In this document: positions 16,057 to 23,423 of the stretch, in pieces | Position numbering within the stretch: the stretch's first letter is position 1 | How the letters are laid out: each line of letters opens with the position of its first letter | NCBI GenBank assembly: GCA_002436005.1 | Contig: DIXG01000086.1 | Coordinates: forward strand, 1 to 24,341 | Direction of reading: 5' to 3' | From: Anaerolineaceae bacterium UBA6086 | GTDB taxonomy: Bacteria; Chloroflexota; Anaerolineae; Anaerolineales; Anaerolineaceae | Length of the DNA stretch: 24,341 bases | The notes under the pieces: generated by a model | Database searches by the model: none | Seen by the model: only the letters and a program-made list of their open reading frames with translations | What the model was told of the DNA's origin: nothing | Translations under genes and position numbers: made by a program

Positions 16057-16096
16057 CCTCATACCTCATACCTAATACCTAATACCCAGTACCCAA
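16055..16096. repeat. Six tandem 7-bp repeats (TACCTMA type)
   Basis: Six consecutive 7-mers: TACCTCA twice, TACCTAA twice, TACCCAG and TACCCAA. The array lies between the dnaK stop and its terminator hairpin. It resembles a short microsatellite and should be length-variable. Confidence 0.8.
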
Positions 16097-16114
16097 TTTC
16101 CTAATCATCCAATC

Positions 16115-18019
16115 TTATGCCTCGCGGAACTCGCCCTCGACGACATCTTCATCCTTGTTGCCGTTATCAGCCTCAGGAACTGGTCCCTGCTGCGGACCGC
16201 CTGCCTGAGCGCCGGGCTGCTGATAGGCAGCCTGACCTATAGCTTGTAGATCGGATTGCAGTGCGTCAATCAGCCTTTGGATGCGGGCTTTATCATCGCC
16301 TTCGATGGCTTCTCGCAGGTCCTTCACCTTGCTTTCCACATTGCCCCGCTGGTCTGCTGAGACCTTGTCGCCCAGGTCTTTGAGGAGTTTCTCTGCCTGG
16401 TAGGCAAGGGAATCCCCGCTGTTTTTCAGCTCGATCAGTTCCTTGCGCTGCTCATCGGCGGTGCGGTTTTTGGCGGCTTCTTCCACCATCTTGTCAATGT
16501 CGCTCTTATCCAGGTTTGTGGATGCTGTGATGGTGATCTTTTGTTCCTTGCCGGTGGCCTTGTCCTTGGCGGTCACGTCCAGGATGCCGTTGGCGTCGAT
16601 ATCAAAGGTCACTTCCACCTGCGGAATACCGCGCGGCGCCGGCGGAATGCCGTCCAGCCGGAAGCGGCCCAGACTCATATTATCTGCCGCCATGGAGCGC
16701 TCGCCCTGCAGGACATGGATATCCACCGAGGTCTGATTATCTTCAGCCGTAGAGAATACCTCCGTCTTTTTGACGGGAATGGTGGTGTTGCGCTCGATCA
16801 GGGTGGTCATCACGCTGCCGAGGGTTTCTACACCCAGCGAAAGCGGGGTGACATCCAGCAGGAGCACGTCTTTCACATCGCCTGCCAATACGCCGCCCTG
16901 AATGGCTGCGCCAATCGAGACCACTTCATCCGGGTTCACGCCTTTATTGGGCTCTTTGCCGCCTGTCAGATCACGCACCAGGTCTACAATCATGGGCATA
17001 CGGGTGGCGCCGCCCACCAGCACCACTTCGTCAATCTGGTCCACTTTCATACCAGCATCTTTGATGGCGGCATGGAACGGGCCGCGGGCTCGCTCCACCA
17101 GGTGGGAGGTCATCTTCTCAAAGGTCGCGCGGTTCAGTTTGAGCTGCAGGTGTTTAGGTCCGCTGGCATCGGCGGTCACATAAGGCAGGTTGATCTCGGT
17201 CTCGGTGACGGAGCTCAACTCGATTTTGGCTTTTTCGGCGGCTTCACGCAGCCGCTGCAGTGCCTGACGATCCTCACGCAGGTCAATACCCTGCTGTTTC
17301 TTGAACTCATCCGCCGCCCAGTTGACAACCACCTCGTCCCAGTCATCGCCGCCCAGGTGGGTGTCGCCGTTGGTGGCTTTAACTTCGATCACGCCTTCGC
17401 CCACTTCCAACAGGCTGACATCAAAGGTGCCGCCGCCCAGGTCGAAGACGAGAATAACTTCGCTTTCCTTTTTATCCAGCCCGTAAGCCAGGGCGGAAGC
17501 GGTTGGCTCGTTGATGATCCGCATCACTTCCAGCCCGGCGATCTTGCCGGCGTCTTTGGTTGCCTGGCGCTGGCTGTCGTTGAAATAAGCCGGAACTGTG
17601 ATCACGGCTTTACTGACGGGCTGCCCGAGATAAGCTTCAGCGTCCGCCTTGAGCTTTCCAAGGATCATGGCTGAAATCTCCTGCGGGGTGTAGGTTTTGT
17701 TGGTCACAGGAATATGCACCCGAGCATCACCGGCAGAGCCGGCGACCACCTCAAAGGGCACCATCTTGCGCTCAGCCTCGACCTCATCATAGCGGCGTCC
17801 CATGAAGCGCTTGATGGAGGAAATGGTGTTTTCCGAATTGACAACAGCCTGGCGTTTGGCGGGAATGCCAACCAGACGTTCGCCGTTTTTGTTAAAAGCG
17901 ACCACAGACGGGAGAAGGCGAGAACCTTCTGCCGTGGGAATCACTGTGGCAGTGCCGCCTTCAACAACGGATACCACACTGTTGGTTGTTCCCAGGTCAA
18001 TCCCTATAATTTTTGACAT
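16115..18019 (-). CDS. dnaK: Molecular chaperone DnaK (Hsp70)
   Basis: A complete 634-residue Hsp70. The nucleotide-binding domain begins IGIDLGTTNS and contains INEPTASALAYG, VFDLGGGTFDVS and LVGGATRMP. The hydrophobic linker DVLLLDVTPLSLG is followed by the substrate-binding beta domain, an alpha lid and a Gln/Gly/Pro-rich tail ending in EDVVEGEFREA. DnaK binds unfolded segments in an ATP-driven cycle assisted by DnaJ and GrpE, neither of which is encoded nearby. ATG has AAGGAG eight bases upstream. The gene seems monocistronic. No CIRCE element (TTAGCACTC dyad) is present upstream; a different small dyad is (18054-18071). Confidence 0.98.
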   Translation of the reverse strand: MSKIIGIDLGTTNSVVSVVEGGTATVIPTAEGSRLLPSVVAFNKNGERLVGIPAKRQAVVNSENTISSIKRFMGRRYDEVEAERKMVPFEVVAGSAGDARVHIPVTNKTYTPQEISAMILGKLKADAEAYLGQPVSKAVITVPAYFNDSQRQATKDAGKIAGLEVMRIINEPTASALAYGLDKKESEVILVFDLGGGTFDVSLLEVGEGVIEVKATNGDTHLGGDDWDEVVVNWAADEFKKQQGIDLREDRQALQRLREAAEKAKIELSSVTETEINLPYVTADASGPKHLQLKLNRATFEKMTSHLVERARGPFHAAIKDAGMKVDQIDEVVLVGGATRMPMIVDLVRDLTGGKEPNKGVNPDEVVSIGAAIQGGVLAGDVKDVLLLDVTPLSLGVETLGSVMTTLIERNTTIPVKKTEVFSTAEDNQTSVDIHVLQGERSMAADNMSLGRFRLDGIPPAPRGIPQVEVTFDIDANGILDVTAKDKATGKEQKITITASTNLDKSDIDKMVEEAAKNRTADEQRKELIELKNSGDSLAYQAEKLLKDLGDKVSADQRGNVESKVKDLREAIEGDDKARIQRLIDALQSDLQAIGQAAYQQPGAQAGGPQQGPVPEADNGNKDEDVVEGEFREA

Positions 18020-18053
18020 GTTTTGATCTCCTTACTTCCAATGTTGATAATTT

Positions 18054-18071
18054 CTCAATATCACTATTGAG
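18054..18071. promoter_or_regulatory. Small dyad upstream of dnaK
   Basis: CTCAATA and TATTGAG are separated by 4 bp, 35 bp before the dnaK start codon. It could be an operator or a leader hairpin. I could not place a confident promoter in this 125-bp gap. Confidence 0.35.
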
Positions 18072-18144
18072 CATACTGAGGGAGTCATAGAAGATCGTTA
18101 ACAGAATATTGGAGTAATGTAAGCGAGAAGGTTTCAGACAGAGA

Positions 18145-18282
18145 TCATTCGTTTTTTGGCATCTTTTGGCTGTGATTTTTTGCCTGGCGCATACGAAAGA
18201 ACAGTGATAGGACATAAATCAGCAGGGTGCCGAGAATAACGGAAAAACCGAGGATCATATTGTTGAGGGTGTCTGCATTCAT
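18145..18282 (-). CDS. ccmD: CcmD-like small membrane protein
   Basis: A 45-residue ORF that starts one base after the ccmC stop codon, using GGAGGAGG inside the end of ccmC as its ribosome binding site. It has a short polar N-terminus, one transmembrane helix (about residues 8-29) and a basic tail (FFRMRQAKNHSQKMPKNE). That is the usual CcmD shape: a single-span helper that holds CcmC and CcmE together and aids haem release. Sequence conservation in this family is very low, so the call rests on position, size and topology. Confidence 0.75.
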   Translation of the reverse strand: MNADTLNNMILGFSVILGTLLIYVLSLFFRMRQAKNHSQKMPKNE

Positions 18283-18283
18283 A

Positions 18284-18970
18284 TCAGCGTGCCTCCTCCA
18301 AATTTTGGGCTTGCAGCCTGGCGAGCCGGTAGCGATTCCAGACCAGGTCCGCCAGCAGGACGGTAAACACCACCAGGCTGGTGATGAATGCCGTCAGCAT
18401 GCGTGGGGACATATTGAATGCTGTGCCGCTGTCGGTGGGGGCGATCACCACCGGGTGGATGGTGCGGAACAGGCGGATGGAGAAAAAGGTCAGCGGGACG
18501 GTGATGACCCCCACAATGGCATACACTGCGCCCAGGCGAGCTTTGGCTTCCGGTGTGTCCAGCCCGCTGCGCAGGATGAAATACGCCAGGTAGATCAGTT
18601 CCATAATGGCGGTGGTCGTGAGGCGTGGGTCCCAAACCCACCAGGTGTTCCAGATGGGCTGCGCCCACACCATGCCGCTCAGGATGGCGATCAGGCTAAA
18701 GACCAGCCCAACCTCCACAGCAGAGAGGGACAGCCAGTCCCAGTTTATGCGGCGTGTGATCAGGTAGGCTGCCCCGGCTGCGGCAGCCAGGATGAAGCTG
18801 AGCATCCCTGCCCAGGCAGAGGCGACGTGGAAGTAGAACACTTTCTGCACAGGACCCATGACGGCTTCCACCGGCGTAAAGAACAGGATCAGGATCAGTG
18901 CGCCGATCACCAGGGTTGCGGCAAGAACATCCATTACGATTAAAAGTTTTGGTTTTTTGGACAAATTCAT
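18284..18970 (-). CDS. ccmC: Haem exporter subunit CcmC
   Basis: A 228-residue six-helix membrane protein. It carries the tryptophan-rich haem-handling motif (NTWWVWDPR, about 109-116) and His residues at 48 (FYFHVASAW) and 172 (RTIHP), as in CcmC, which loads haem onto CcmE for cytochrome c maturation. The start at ATG 18970 overlaps the ccmB stop in an ATGA junction; a TTG at 18964 would have better spacing from GGAGG. The frame is open much further upstream, but that part is antisense to nothing and merely shadows ccmB, so I excluded it. No ccmE, ccmF or ccmH gene lies in the window. Confidence 0.93.
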   Translation of the reverse strand: MNLSKKPKLLIVMDVLAATLVIGALILILFFTPVEAVMGPVQKVFYFHVASAWAGMLSFILAAAAGAAYLITRRINWDWLSLSAVEVGLVFSLIAILSGMVWAQPIWNTWWVWDPRLTTTAIMELIYLAYFILRSGLDTPEAKARLGAVYAIVGVITVPLTFFSIRLFRTIHPVVIAPTDSGTAFNMSPRMLTAFITSLVVFTVLLADLVWNRYRLARLQAQNLEEAR

Positions 18971-19650
18971 TCCTCCAAAATGGTTTCGAAAAACATCAGC
19001 CCGGCAGCATGAAACAGGATATTGCTGGCAAGCAGCAGGAACAGCCAGCTTTGCAGTTCTGCCAGAGGCTGTCCGATCAGCGCACCGCGGCTGCCCTCCA
19101 CTGCGGCGATCAGGATTGGCAATGCCAGGGGATAGAGCAGGATGGGGAGCAGGACATCGCGCGTGCGCGCCTGGATGCTGAGGGTTGCCAGCAGCGTTCC
19201 AAGGCTGGTATAGGCGCCCACACCCAGCAGGATGAACAGGATCAGGGGCAGCTTGAGCATATTCTGGACGTAAAACAGGGAGAAGACGGGCAGCAGGATC
19301 AGTGCGACTAGGAAAGTGAAGGCAAAATTGCTCAGGGCTTTGCCAAAATAGATGGCGGATCGATCCACAGGCGCCAGCAGGAGACCATCGAGGGCATTGT
19401 TTTCGCGCTCCAGGCTCACACTGCGGTTCAGTCCCAGCGTGGAGGCAAATGCCAGCGAAACCCACAGCAAACCTGCCGATAATCCGGCTTGTAAATCCGG
19501 TGAAAGCTGCAGGGCAAAGTTGAACAGGAATACGATCAGCAGGGAAAAGACGAGCATCACCGGTACACCCTGCCGGCCGCGCCATTCCACCCGGATATCC
19601 TTTTGAATGACATGCCAGATGGCACGCAGATAAGCGGTGAAGCCTTTCAT
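18967..19650 (-). CDS. ccmB: Haem exporter ABC permease subunit CcmB
   Basis: A 227-residue permease with about six transmembrane helices. The family-typical segment GLNRSVSLERENNALDGLLL, just after helix 2, and the APVDRSAIYFGK loop are present. It forms the membrane part of the CcmAB ABC transporter that drives release of holo-CcmE from CcmC. ATG overlaps the ccmA stop codon in an ATGA junction and has AGGAG five bases upstream, so translation is coupled. Length is normal for the family. Confidence 0.94.
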   Translation of the reverse strand: MKGFTAYLRAIWHVIQKDIRVEWRGRQGVPVMLVFSLLIVFLFNFALQLSPDLQAGLSAGLLWVSLAFASTLGLNRSVSLERENNALDGLLLAPVDRSAIYFGKALSNFAFTFLVALILLPVFSLFYVQNMLKLPLILFILLGVGAYTSLGTLLATLSIQARTRDVLLPILLYPLALPILIAAVEGSRGALIGQPLAELQSWLFLLLASNILFHAAGLMFFETILEE

Positions 19651-20372
19651 GCGGTCTCCTGGAGGTAATCTTGCAGCGCGGGAGCTGTGTGCAGTTCTGC
19701 GACGGGCAAATGGTGGCTGATGATCCCGTTTTGGAGCCAGGCGATGTGCGTGGCAATCGTCAGCAGCCGCTGCGGACGGTGGGCAGACATCAGGATGATG
19801 CGTTTGGGGCTGCGCAGGTCTCTCAGTCGCCGGTCCAGCGTTTGGGCTGCCGGCTGATCGAGGCCGGTATAAGGTTCATCGAACAGGAGGATCTCTGGCT
19901 CGTGCAGCAGGGCACGCGCAATCGACAGGCGCTGCTGCATCCCGCGGGAAAAGGTTCGGACAGGTTTGTGCTGATCGTTTTGCAATCCAGCGGCGTGCAG
20001 GGCAGTTTGGATCTGTTCACTGGGGTCATCGCAGTGATAAAGCCTTGCATAGTGGTGCAGGTTTTCAGCCGCTGTCAGATCCAGGTAGAACATGGGCTTG
20101 TGCCCAATATAGCCGATCTTTTCGCGCAGCGCAGGGAAAGGCTCCCAAGCTTCGCCGAAGAATTGAATTTCACCTTCGTCTGGACGGGTCAGCGTGGCAA
20201 GAATCCGCAGGAGGGTGGTTTTTCCTGCGCCGTTAGCGCCCACAAGGATGCAAAACTGCCCTCCCTCCAGGGAGAGGGACAGGTGATCCAGCACAGGGCG
20301 GTTGTGATAGCGTTTGACCAGCCCGGCGAGCACGATTCGGGCAGGGTCGCTGTGAGGTTCAGGCATCATCAT
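19647..20372 (-). CDS. ccmA: Cytochrome c biogenesis ABC ATPase CcmA
   Basis: A 241-residue ABC ATPase: Walker A GANGAGKT (45-52), signature FSRGMQQR (141-148), Walker B ILLFDEP (161-167) and a switch His near 198 (MSAHRP). It powers CcmB during haem delivery for c-type cytochromes. Its start is a triple ATG with no Shine-Dalgarno sequence, and a -10 box lies only six bases upstream, suggesting a leaderless message. First gene of the ccmABCD run; a zinc-ribbon membrane protein is encoded 31 bp upstream. Confidence 0.93.
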   Translation of the reverse strand: MMMPEPHSDPARIVLAGLVKRYHNRPVLDHLSLSLEGGQFCILVGANGAGKTTLLRILATLTRPDEGEIQFFGEAWEPFPALREKIGYIGHKPMFYLDLTAAENLHHYARLYHCDDPSEQIQTALHAAGLQNDQHKPVRTFSRGMQQRLSIARALLHEPEILLFDEPYTGLDQPAAQTLDRRLRDLRSPKRIILMSAHRPQRLLTIATHIAWLQNGIISHHLPVAELHTAPALQDYLQETA

Positions 20373-20378
20373 TGTTCA

Positions 20379-20407
20379 ATTATAAATCATAGCCGGGGAA
20401 AGGTCAG
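20379..20407 (-). promoter_or_regulatory. Promoter of ccmA, probably leaderless
   Basis: On the minus strand CTGACC (20402-20407), a 17-bp spacer and a consensus TATAAT (20379-20384). Only six bases separate TATAAT from the first ATG of ccmA, so transcription should begin at or within a base or two of that codon. The -35 overlaps the stop region of the upstream gene. Confidence 0.65.
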
Positions 20408-20862
20408 GGCAGCAGGCGATGGCCGCACTTGCTGCAAAATTTATCGTTGTCTAAAATTTGACTGCCGCACTGTGGGCAGATTTGCGCGGCTTCCAGAGCG
20501 TTATCCTGGGCAAGGTCGCTGTGTTGTGCTTCGTATGTGCCAGTCTGTTCCTTAATTGCAGGGTGGACCAGGTGTAAAAGGTTGGCAGCCTGGTCTTTTT
20601 TAGCTTCGATTTGATCAAAAATGCTGCTGTCCTGCAAGTTCAGATTTTCATCCTGTTGGGCTTCAAGAGAGCTGATTTCTTGCATCAATTGGTGATAGTC
20701 CTGCTCAAAGTCGTGGCTTCCGTCTCCTGAATTCTTGGCGTCACCCATCGCCGCACCTTGCGCCGCACCTTGCGCCGGGGCAGCCTTCCAGAATGGGCGG
20801 CTGAGGATAAACGTGATGGCAAGCACGAGAACGATGATGATGACGATTAATAAAGGTTCCAT
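20404..20862 (-). CDS. Membrane-anchored zinc-ribbon protein
   Basis: A 152-residue protein: an N-terminal transmembrane helix (residues 4-20), an Ala/Gln/Gly-rich tract with a direct 12-bp repeat in the DNA (AQGAAQGAA), and a helical coiled-coil-like middle (about 50-100). It ends in a double zinc-knuckle CPQCG...CSKCG. Similar proteins are found beside cytochrome c maturation genes, where a role resembling CcmI or a thiol partner could be imagined, but no function is established. The ATG lacks a strong ribosome binding site. Expression together with ccmABCD is possible, though ccmA has its own promoter. Confidence 0.75.
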   Translation of the reverse strand: MEPLLIVIIIVLVLAITFILSRPFWKAAPAQGAAQGAAMGDAKNSGDGSHDFEQDYHQLMQEISSLEAQQDENLNLQDSSIFDQIEAKKDQAANLLHLVHPAIKEQTGTYEAQHSDLAQDNALEAAQICPQCGSQILDNDKFCSKCGHRLLP

Positions 20863-21085
20863 TCAGTCCCGATTCATTAATTTGAGTTAATCTGATATTT
20901 ATTTCTTAATATTATATTAATTAGATTTACCAGAAAAGCAAGAGGCAAATTTTTATTCAGCGTAGTTGATGAAAGCGGTCCCATCTAACAGGCATTAAGC
21001 CCAAAAGGAAGCATTGTGTCGGGAGGGATTGAATGAATAGGTAGGTTTGGGATTTCGGGAATTGCGGCCAAAGCCGGAGATCAGT

Positions 21086-21505
21086 TTACTGCCGCAGTTC
21101 TTTTTCGCGTTCGATCAATTGATCAAAGGTTGAGGCACGCAATTTTTCAACCAGTTCGGCTTTTGCCTGGCACCATACCTCATGGATCGGGCAGTTGTTG
21201 CCAAAGGAGCAGACATCGGGGTCATGGGTGCATTCATTCAGGTGGAATGGGCCGTCAATGGCTTCGACCACATCCAGCAGACTGATGTCTTCTGGATCTT
21301 TTGCCAAGGCAACGCCGCCGCGGGCGCCGCGTGAAGTGTGGATCAGCCCTGCAATCGAAAGCTGGGAGATGATCTTTGCCAGAAAAGAAGGCGGGATTTC
21401 CTGGTTCTCAGCAATCCTGCTGGTGGCTGCTCTTTCGCCCTCATCCAGGCGCGCCAGGTAGAGCATAGCTCGAAGTGCGTAATCCGCTTGACGGGTAATT
21501 TGCAT
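21086..21505 (-). CDS. Rrf2 family transcriptional regulator with possible Fe-S site
   Basis: A 139-residue winged-helix regulator starting MQITRQADYALRAMLYLA, with the helix-turn-helix around IPPSFLAKIISQLSIAGLI and a wing in SRGARGGVALAK. Three cysteines, C92, C99 and C105 (CX6CX5C), match the cluster-ligand region of IscR/NsrR-like members, so it may sense iron-sulfur status, nitric oxide or redox state. The target regulon is unknown. AAAGG precedes the ATG by seven bases. The gene is preceded by a promoter and a dyad that could mediate autorepression. It diverges from the thioesterase gene. Confidence 0.9.
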   Translation of the reverse strand: MQITRQADYALRAMLYLARLDEGERAATSRIAENQEIPPSFLAKIISQLSIAGLIHTSRGARGGVALAKDPEDISLLDVVEAIDGPFHLNECTHDPDVCSFGNNCPIHEVWCQAKAELVEKLRASTFDQLIEREKELRQ

Positions 21506-21586
21506 GATAAAACCTTTTTCTAAAATGAGTTAAGCCGTTTGCTCATTTCAGCCAGAGCGTTTTACGGCTGAAGGTGGCTTTGGTAA

Positions 21587-21609
21587 ATTTCTACCTATTA
21601 GATAGAAAT
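21587..21609. promoter_or_regulatory. Candidate Rrf2 operator dyad
   Basis: ATTTCTACC (21587-21595) and GATAGAAAT (21601-21609) form an inverted repeat with 8 of 9 positions matching around TATTA. It lies just downstream of the predicted start site of the Rrf2 gene, a suitable place for repression. The word TACCTATT within it recurs at 21619-21626. Confidence 0.45.
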
Positions 21610-21623
21610 GAGTGTTAATACCT

Positions 21624-21652
21624 ATTTTATCCAATTTAGCCCATTTTGTAAA
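21624..21652 (-). promoter_or_regulatory. Candidate promoter of the Rrf2-type gene
   Basis: TTTACA (21647-21652) and TAAAAT (21624-21629) on the minus strand with a 17-bp spacer. Transcription would begin near 21617 and give a leader of about 110 nt. Confidence 0.5.
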
Positions 21653-21722
21653 GCAAGGGACACTAATGGGGGGAAAGGAAGAGTAAAGGGTTGTAAACTC
21701 AAAATAGTCCCTGCTGGTGCGT

Positions 21723-21728
21723 TATAAT
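21723..21728 (+). promoter_or_regulatory. Candidate -10 box for thioesterase-peptidase operon
   Basis: A consensus TATAAT 44 bp before the thioesterase ATG. No good -35 is seen at 16-18 bp. Confidence 0.4.
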
Positions 21729-21772
21729 TTAGCGTAGCAACAATACCACACAAATTGAGCATATGGTGTCAT

Positions 21773-22219
21773 ATGGACGAGACGAAACTATTCAGATATT
21801 TTCACCCGATCGATATCCGCTATAGCGACCTGGACCCGCAGGGGCATGTCAACAACACTGCCTATCTGACCTACGTGGAAAGCGCTCGGCTGGGGTATTA
21901 CGAGGCAGTCGGCATCTGGGATAAGCACTCTAACGAAAAGACCGGGATGGTGGTGGCGCATATTGATATTGATTACCTGGCGCCAATCTTCTTTGGGCAG
22001 GACATCCAGGTGGGCGTGCGCGCCGAACGGATTGGCACGAAGAGCCTGACCCTGGGCTTTCAGATTGAAGCCCTGCCTGGGGGTAAACCCATGGCACGCG
22101 GACGCTCGATCATGGTTGCCTTTGATAATGATACAGATACCAGCCGAATTTTTCCGCAAGACTGGCGCGATAAAATCACAAAGTTTGAAGAAGGAGTGAC
22201 TACAGATGAAACTGCCTGA
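21773..22219 (+). CDS. Acyl-CoA thioesterase, hot-dog fold (YbgC/4HBT type)
   Basis: A 148-residue single-domain hot-dog protein with the family signature SDLDPQGHVNNTAYLTYVESAR near residues 18-39; Asp19/Asp21 and His25 mark the active-site loop. It likely hydrolyses acyl-CoA or aroyl-CoA thioesters; the physiological acyl chain cannot be told. I start at the ATG 21773; a TTG at 21755 would add six residues. Shine-Dalgarno support is weak for both. The end overlaps the start of the M42 peptidase gene by 14 bp, so the two are translated from one message. Confidence 0.85.
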   Translation: MDETKLFRYFHPIDIRYSDLDPQGHVNNTAYLTYVESARLGYYEAVGIWDKHSNEKTGMVVAHIDIDYLAPIFFGQDIQVGVRAERIGTKSLTLGFQIEALPGGKPMARGRSIMVAFDNDTDTSRIFPQDWRDKITKFEEGVTTDETA

Positions 22220-23252
22220 GATCGATACCAATGGATTGATTGATTTTCTGGTTAAATTGCTCAATACCCCCAGTCCGACCGGCTTCACCGACCGGGCGAT
22301 TGCCCTGTGCGAAACAGAGTTGGCTGCCTTGCCGGGCGTCTCGCTTACGCGCACAAACAAAGGCGCTTTGGTGGCTGCCCTGCCCGGGGAGTCGGAACAG
22401 GATTGGCGGGCGCTGACCGCCCATGTGGATACCCTGGGAGCGATGGTCAAGGAGATCAAAGCCAACGGGCGCTTAAAGATGAGCAAGCTGGGCGGCTATG
22501 CCTGGAATACCGTTGAGGGCGAGGGCGTGACCGTCTTCCTTCAGAATGGCAGCACCTTGCGTGGGTCGATTCTGCTGTCGAAAGCCTCCAGCCATGTGCA
22601 TGGCGGCGATGTCAACAAGACTGAGCGCAGTGATGAGGTGATGGAAGTCCGCCTGGATGCAAAATCAGCCAGCGCCGAGGATACGGCTGCCCTGGGGGTA
22701 TCTGTGGGCGATTTTGTGGCTTTTGACCCGCGGGTGGAGGTGACCAATGGCTTTGTCCGCTCGCGCCATTTGGATGATAAAGCCTGTGTGGCTTGCATGA
22801 TTTACGCTGCAAAAGCCCTGGCAGAGGCAGGTCTGATGCCGCACACGACCACCGTGCTGCACGTCAGCAATTACGAGGAGGTTGGGCACGGCGCAGCTGC
22901 CGGCATCCCCCCGCAGGTGACGGAATTGATCTCGGTGGATATGGCTGCAGTTGGGGATGGGCAGGAATCAGACGAATTTCACGCCACTTTGTGCGTCAAA
23001 GATTCTGGCGGTCCCTATCATTACGGCTTGAACCAGCGTATGCGCCAGCTGGCTGAGGATTATGAGATTCCCTTCAAGGTGGATATCTATCCCTATTATG
23101 GCTCAGATGGCGAGGCTTTTTGGCGGGCGGGCGGCGATGTGGCGGTGTCGTTGATAGGCCCCGGTGTGGATGCGTCGCACAATTATGAGCGCACCCATAC
23201 GGAGGCGCTTGTTGCCACCACGCAGTGGTGTATGGCGTATCTTTTGAATTAG
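22206..23252 (+). CDS. M42 family metallopeptidase (aminopeptidase)
   Basis: A 348-residue M42 (TET-like) aminopeptidase. Metal and catalytic residues are visible: H73 and D75 (TAHVDTLG), D190 (SRHLDDKA), the EE pair 224-225 (SNYEEVGHG), D245 (SVDMAA) and a C-terminal His in the ASHNYERTH stretch. These enzymes assemble into hollow dodecamers and trim amino acids from short peptides in the cytoplasm with two Zn or Co ions. GAAGGAG lies nine bases before the ATG, inside the end of the upstream gene. Downstream lies a REP-type inverted-pair unit rather than a typical terminator. Confidence 0.92.
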   Translation: MKLPEIDTNGLIDFLVKLLNTPSPTGFTDRAIALCETELAALPGVSLTRTNKGALVAALPGESEQDWRALTAHVDTLGAMVKEIKANGRLKMSKLGGYAWNTVEGEGVTVFLQNGSTLRGSILLSKASSHVHGGDVNKTERSDEVMEVRLDAKSASAEDTAALGVSVGDFVAFDPRVEVTNGFVRSRHLDDKACVACMIYAAKALAEAGLMPHTTTVLHVSNYEEVGHGAAAGIPPQVTELISVDMAAVGDGQESDEFHATLCVKDSGGPYHYGLNQRMRQLAEDYEIPFKVDIYPYYGSDGEAFWRAGGDVAVSLIGPGVDASHNYERTHTEALVATTQWCMAYLLN

Positions 23253-23267
23253 TGGGCGATTTTTGTT

Positions 23268-23398
23268 GTGCAGACTGAAGTCCGCAGTCCAAATGATGCT
23301 ATTATTGAGCAAACATTAAATTTGGAGAGATTAAATAATTAACAAATGGTTATTATTGTATAGTGTTCTCGCGTACCGGAGTGCGGACTTCAGTCCGC
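23268..23398. repeat. REP inverted-pair unit 1 (divergent)
   Basis: The left palindrome (23268-23290, with AGACTGAAGTCCGCAGTCC) is degenerate; the right one (TACCGGAGTGCGGACTTCAG then TCCGC, 23374-23398) is intact. The 80-bp middle is AT-rich and only loosely like that of units 2 and 3. It ends 25 bp before the RAYT start codon. Confidence 0.75.
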
Positions 23399-23423
23399 TA
23401 AAATCACTGATAAAAATATATCC

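Noticed and set aside
16055..16096. Possible CRISPR-like repeats after dnaK
   Set aside because: Units are 7 bp with no spacers, a simple tandem repeat.
16541..17674. A 377-codon open frame on the plus strand, opposite dnaK
   Set aside because: It is antisense to a highly conserved gene, resembles no protein family and arises from the codon pattern of dnaK.
18020..18144. Search for a CIRCE element upstream of dnaK
   Set aside because: No TTAGCACTC-N9-GAGTGCTAA dyad is present; only an unrelated 7-bp dyad is seen.
18971..19756. N-terminal extension of the ccmC frame to 490 codons
   Set aside because: The extension overlaps ccmB and ccmA in another frame and lacks any CcmC similarity; the ATGA junction at 18970 gives a normal-length protein.
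19671..20555. A 294-codon plus-strand frame opposite ccmA
   Set aside because: It shadows ccmA and the zinc-ribbon gene and has no recognisable domain.
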